From: Larus michahellis
Taxonomy: Eukaryota; Chordata; Aves; Charadriiformes; Laridae
Assembly: GCF_964199755.1 (NCBI RefSeq)
Contig: NC_133907.1
Coordinates: 997,001-1,061,000, forward strand
Direction of reading: 5' to 3'
DNA: 64,000 nucleotides
Positions 56,094 through 64,000 of the stretch are shown piece by piece. The notes under the pieces are model-generated. The model made no database searches and was not told the origin of the DNA. It was given only the letters and a program-made list of their open reading frames with translations. Each line of letters opens with the position of its first letter. The first letter of the stretch is position 1. The position numbers and the translations under genes are program-made.

Positions 56094-58636
56094 TAAACGC
56101 CTGCTCTCTGATGCCCGGTTTCCTTCCCGGCAGCAATCCACACCTCCTGGGTGCCTGCCCCAAGGCATGGTCGTTCCAGTCGCCCCGGTGGGTGCACTTA
56201 CTTTTAGCTACAAATCAGGTAAGCAGTTTCATTCAGAAGCAGCTTTCCATAGGCATATGGCTATATCCATACAAATATTTGAGAATTCAAGAGCACTGTG
56301 TTTCCAGTAAAACCAGCAGATGATGCAAGTGTTCAGTGTCAACAGAAGAGAGCATTAAGCTTGCCAACACCTCACACTTCCAGTTACTACAATTTAAACT
56401 TCTGGTTTTAAATTAATAGCATTTCTAGATGCAACTTGCTTTAGAAGGATGCTTTGGAGACTTGTAGCATATGCCTTCTCCTGGTAGAAATCCTTAATAT
56501 CTGTGTTGGGAGTATTTAAGGGTCACAGGAACATGAGAAAATCATCCAAAATAGGTAAGACAATGAACAGCAGGGAAACCTAAAGATTTATGACTGAAAG
56601 CTTCAGAAGGCGAGCAGCAAGAACAAAAGATTTAACAGTGCCATCTTAAATATTCTCCAGGCCATTGAGCTTTGGCTCTAAAGCTTACTCACTTCTGTTC
56701 TATTTCTCAGTAAAATTATATGGGTGAGTTTGAAATTTTACTGATTTAAAAGCCTAAATCTGTAGATAAGGTAAAACATGAATCCAATTTTGGCAAGCTG
56801 AAGCAGGTAGGGAACCACCAGAGACCACACTGATTTGTTCAGATCACATTCCTCCATCTCTACCCCTTCCGCCCCCTCCCCTCTCCCCTTTTTTCTTTCT
56901 TCCTGGCCCTTTAAGTTTTGTCCCTCCGGCAGTAGCTCCTCTCTCTCATCCACCTCCTCCGTTCCTTCTGACCACCAGACCCCCACAGCTCCTCTGCACT
57001 ACTTCGGGTCACGCTCACCGCAGTATGGGTGCATTCAGCCACGGCACCCTACATCCCCCAGAGGATTGCCAGCAGTGACCCAGCCCTGCAGCGCTCTGTG
57101 ACGCTGATCCACAAGGAAGCAAAGAAACCCTCCGAGCAGGTAGGCATAGCGAGCACAGGGCAGGTATCTGCTTCCTTCTCCTGTGACAGGGCAGCACGTA
57201 CGCTGGCCTTGCTGCACACACAGTCTCCCGCTCCCCATCAAGCAAAGCTGCTTTAGGTGCAGTCTCCTGTTGAGAACGGTGGGTAAACAGACAGGCTGTT
57301 ACGTGACTGAATGGACCCAAACACTTTGTTCTCTTCTGCTCTTAACAATAGCGAGCATTAGATTCCATGTGCAGAGATACATTCCTTAGCAGGTAAACTG
57401 TAGCATACAAATTGCAGTCCAAGTAGACTGAAAATCCTTCCACAGGACCTAGCAAACTGAAATCTGCTTACTAGTTATTGGGTAAGATTTGCAGAAAAGC
57501 AGTTATTAAGAAGCAAAAAGAAGACCACAGCAGCTGTAATGTGCATTTTAGGATATGCATTTCAATAAAAGCAGCTATTAACTCCAGAGTATTTCTTCAC
57601 CCTCCTCATTTCAGGTTACTCACCTAGCAGTTGAAAAAAACCAAATAGATGAGAAAGTTTCAGGAACTACCCAGAACTCAGATAAGATTTTATTTAAAAA
57701 GAGCCACATACAGAAAGCCATACTCCCCGACAGAATGAAAATGCAGGCATGTAAGTAAAGCAGGACAAAGAAAATCACGATCTTTCAAGAAGCTGTTGAA
57801 TGCTTACAGAAATTAAAGTTTTTTTCAGTGCAAGGCCAAACTGTGAGTTCATACTATGTAGTCCTCAGTGCAGAAAAATAAGGAAAAGAAAAAATTGACT
57901 TTAAAATGTTAAGTGATGCTAATGGCTAAACAAACATTTAAAATGAGTTTCAAGCATTGCATTTTTGTCAGAAATGCTGGTAAAGTTTTGAAGAAGTTTC
58001 ACATACACTTTTTAAATTGAAATGCTATCTCAGTTGTAATAACCTGTGAAAGCATGGCAAACCTCAATGATTTGAATTTATTAAGGTAGTCTCAAACCAT
58101 TTATTTTTAGAAAAATATTTAGTATAGTTAAATTTTTAGAAGTTATATATATATGTATATAACACCTGTTTTTTTCCCCTACACAAGTCTTACAGAAGAT
58201 TGTGTTCCCATGTGTTTACCACTTAAAATAAGCTCTGGTTCTCTATATAGCACACACCATTAAACCGGCAATTCCGGTAGAACAGAAACGGCACGCAACA
58301 TAAAATGTGCTGGAACAGGTGACATCACAGTTCTGAAAGGCTGAGAGTCTTGAAATTACTGGTAAGCTTAGAATCAAAATTCCAGGAAAAGCCTCTGGCA
58401 CCAAAACACAAGCACCCGCTAACCCAGGGCTGTGTCCTTCCCTGGTTCCGTCACACCCCAGGAGGCTCCCGGGCCAGCCAGCCCCGGCGGAGGGCAGCAG
58501 CTCTACCAGCAGCCCGGTGCTCTGGGAAAGGAGGGGTGTCAAGGTCTGACCTTCACGTGCCCACAGCTAGTAACTGCTGACAGTACCAGGAATCTACAGC
58601 AAGTACCAAGAAACAAACACAAACTGCAGAAAACTT

Positions 58637-58642
58637 TTTATT
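58637..58642 (-). terminator. PRELID3B: Candidate PRELID3B poly(A) signal (distal)
   Basis: AATAAA on the minus strand about 1.1 kb past the PRELID3B stop. A second candidate lies at 58976-58981, about 750 nt past the stop. The AT-rich DNA between 58640 and 59728 is the probable 3' UTR. Confidence 0.45.
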
Positions 58643-59728
58643 CTCAAGGTTTTCATTTAAAGAACCTCGTATTGTGAGCAAATTAGTTCAAAAGGTAAAG
58701 GACCTTCTGGAATTTGGAACACTATGGTTACATTAAAGGACAACACAATATTCAGATGATGTAACAGGTCGGTTTTGGAGCACGATCAAGTTAATGAGTG
58801 TATCGTTAACATTCTTTAATATCGCTTCCTCTTACATTTAGGTATCTCTTTAGCCAACTTCTCAAAGGTTTTTTAGTTCTTTCGGTGGTTCTTTGCAATT
58901 TTCAAGTGAACACCTACCATTCTTAGATGCCCTGACAGCCTGCAGGATTTTAAGGCTCTGTGCTTATTGTACCACTTTATTTAACGGGCTTTTGGAAATG
59001 CAGATACTTATTCCAGAAGTTTAAGATACAATTTCATTTTAAGTTACTGCATGCCCAGCTCATTAATGTCACAATTAGGAATAGGATGTAGGTCTTAGTA
59101 GATAAGAGACACTTTGTGTGTTTTACCTATATTGACTGAAAACCAATTTGAGTACCGTGTTAGCTCAACCTGTCAAACAAGTTAAAAACCTTATCAAAAA
59201 ATATTTTATACATTCTTTTGTATTTCAAGCGTCAAGTAATAAACTTTCTGTTAAACCAAGTTGTATCACACAACTATCAAAAATTAACAAACAGAACAAT
59301 GCCGGAACAAACCATTCTGCTTAATTTTGGGCTTGGTCCCAAAAGAGGTAGTCCGTAAGTCACACAAAAATAAAAATTCCACAGAAGTTAACTTAACAGG
59401 CCAGTCTCCTCCACCATATTTAGCCTCATCGCTAAGTGAGGTGATTTCGTATCTGAAAACATTATAAGTTAGTGTTCATGTAAATATAAGAACTATACTT
59501 GAAAATTACTTCTTCATCTGTAACCGAAATTCGGTCCAGCTGAACCAATATATTAAACTAGGCTTTGTGCATCGGCCTCATTAGTAAGAATTCAGCTTTT
59601 CTCCAAATTAAATTTGAAAGATGCCTAATACACAGGTATGCCTTTAAATAACAAAGGATACATGTATTAAGGTTTGGAGAGAAGCTTCAGATCATTAAGC
59701 CTCGTTAGTAATACAGGTATATTTACTA

Positions 59729-64000
<4,272 letters not shown>

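Larger units (their letters stand above)
47961..58636. other. ATP5F1E-PRELID3B interval with no recognised gene
   Basis: About 10.7 kb, mostly AT-rich. No known gene could be read here. It contains the 33-bp periodic array at 50350-51210, pyrimidine-rich plus-strand stretches at about 49785-49890 and 56848-56965, a short CR1 3' end at 56007-56093, and two minus-strand open frames with strong hydrophobic segments (48805-49077 and 56738-56986). In mammals the two flanking genes are direct neighbours. Confidence 0.55.

Overview
This is vertebrate nuclear DNA, very probably from a bird. It holds split genes with GT-AG introns, GC-rich CpG-island promoters, short intergenic gaps and 3' ends of CR1 LINEs, the typical avian repeat. 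Five complete protein genes and the 3' half of a sixth can be read exon by exon. Their order and orientation match the block seen on human 20q13.32: GNAS(+), NELFCD(+), CTSZ(-), TUBB1(+), ATP5F1E(-), PRELID3B(-). The species cannot be fixed from the sequence alone.

Layout. 1-11.1 kb: the last seven coding exons of GNAS (stimulatory G alpha) and a long 3' flank. 11.1-19.4 kb: intergenic, with one isolated GC-rich patch. 19.4-29.8 kb: NELFCD, 15 coding exons, with a CR1 copy in intron 2. 31.6-37.3 kb: CTSZ, six coding exons, tail-to-tail with NELFCD and carrying a 27-bp minisatellite in intron 1. 37.3-41.1 kb: CTSZ/TUBB1 intergenic, with GATA-type and NF-E2-type motifs. 41.1-45.4 kb: TUBB1, four exons with a TATA box. 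46.3-47.4 kb: ATP5F1E, two coding exons and a predicted non-coding third exon. 47.4-58.6 kb: a CpG island, then a long interval with no recognised gene. It contains an 11-codon (33-bp) repeat array at 50.35-51.2 kb and two hydrophobic minus-strand open frames. 58.6-63.3 kb: PRELID3B, six exons, with a CR1 copy in intron 4. 63.3-64 kb: CpG-rich promoter DNA.

The genes are not a pathway. They are independent neighbours: G-protein signalling, control of Pol II pausing, a lysosomal carboxypeptidase, the blood-cell beta-tubulin, a small ATP-synthase subunit and a mitochondrial lipid-transfer protein. All six reading frames are intact across every exon junction that I checked. The stretch most worth a second look is the 33-bp periodic array between ATP5F1E and PRELID3B. 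It keeps reading frame over roughly two dozen diverged copies and matches no gene I recognise.
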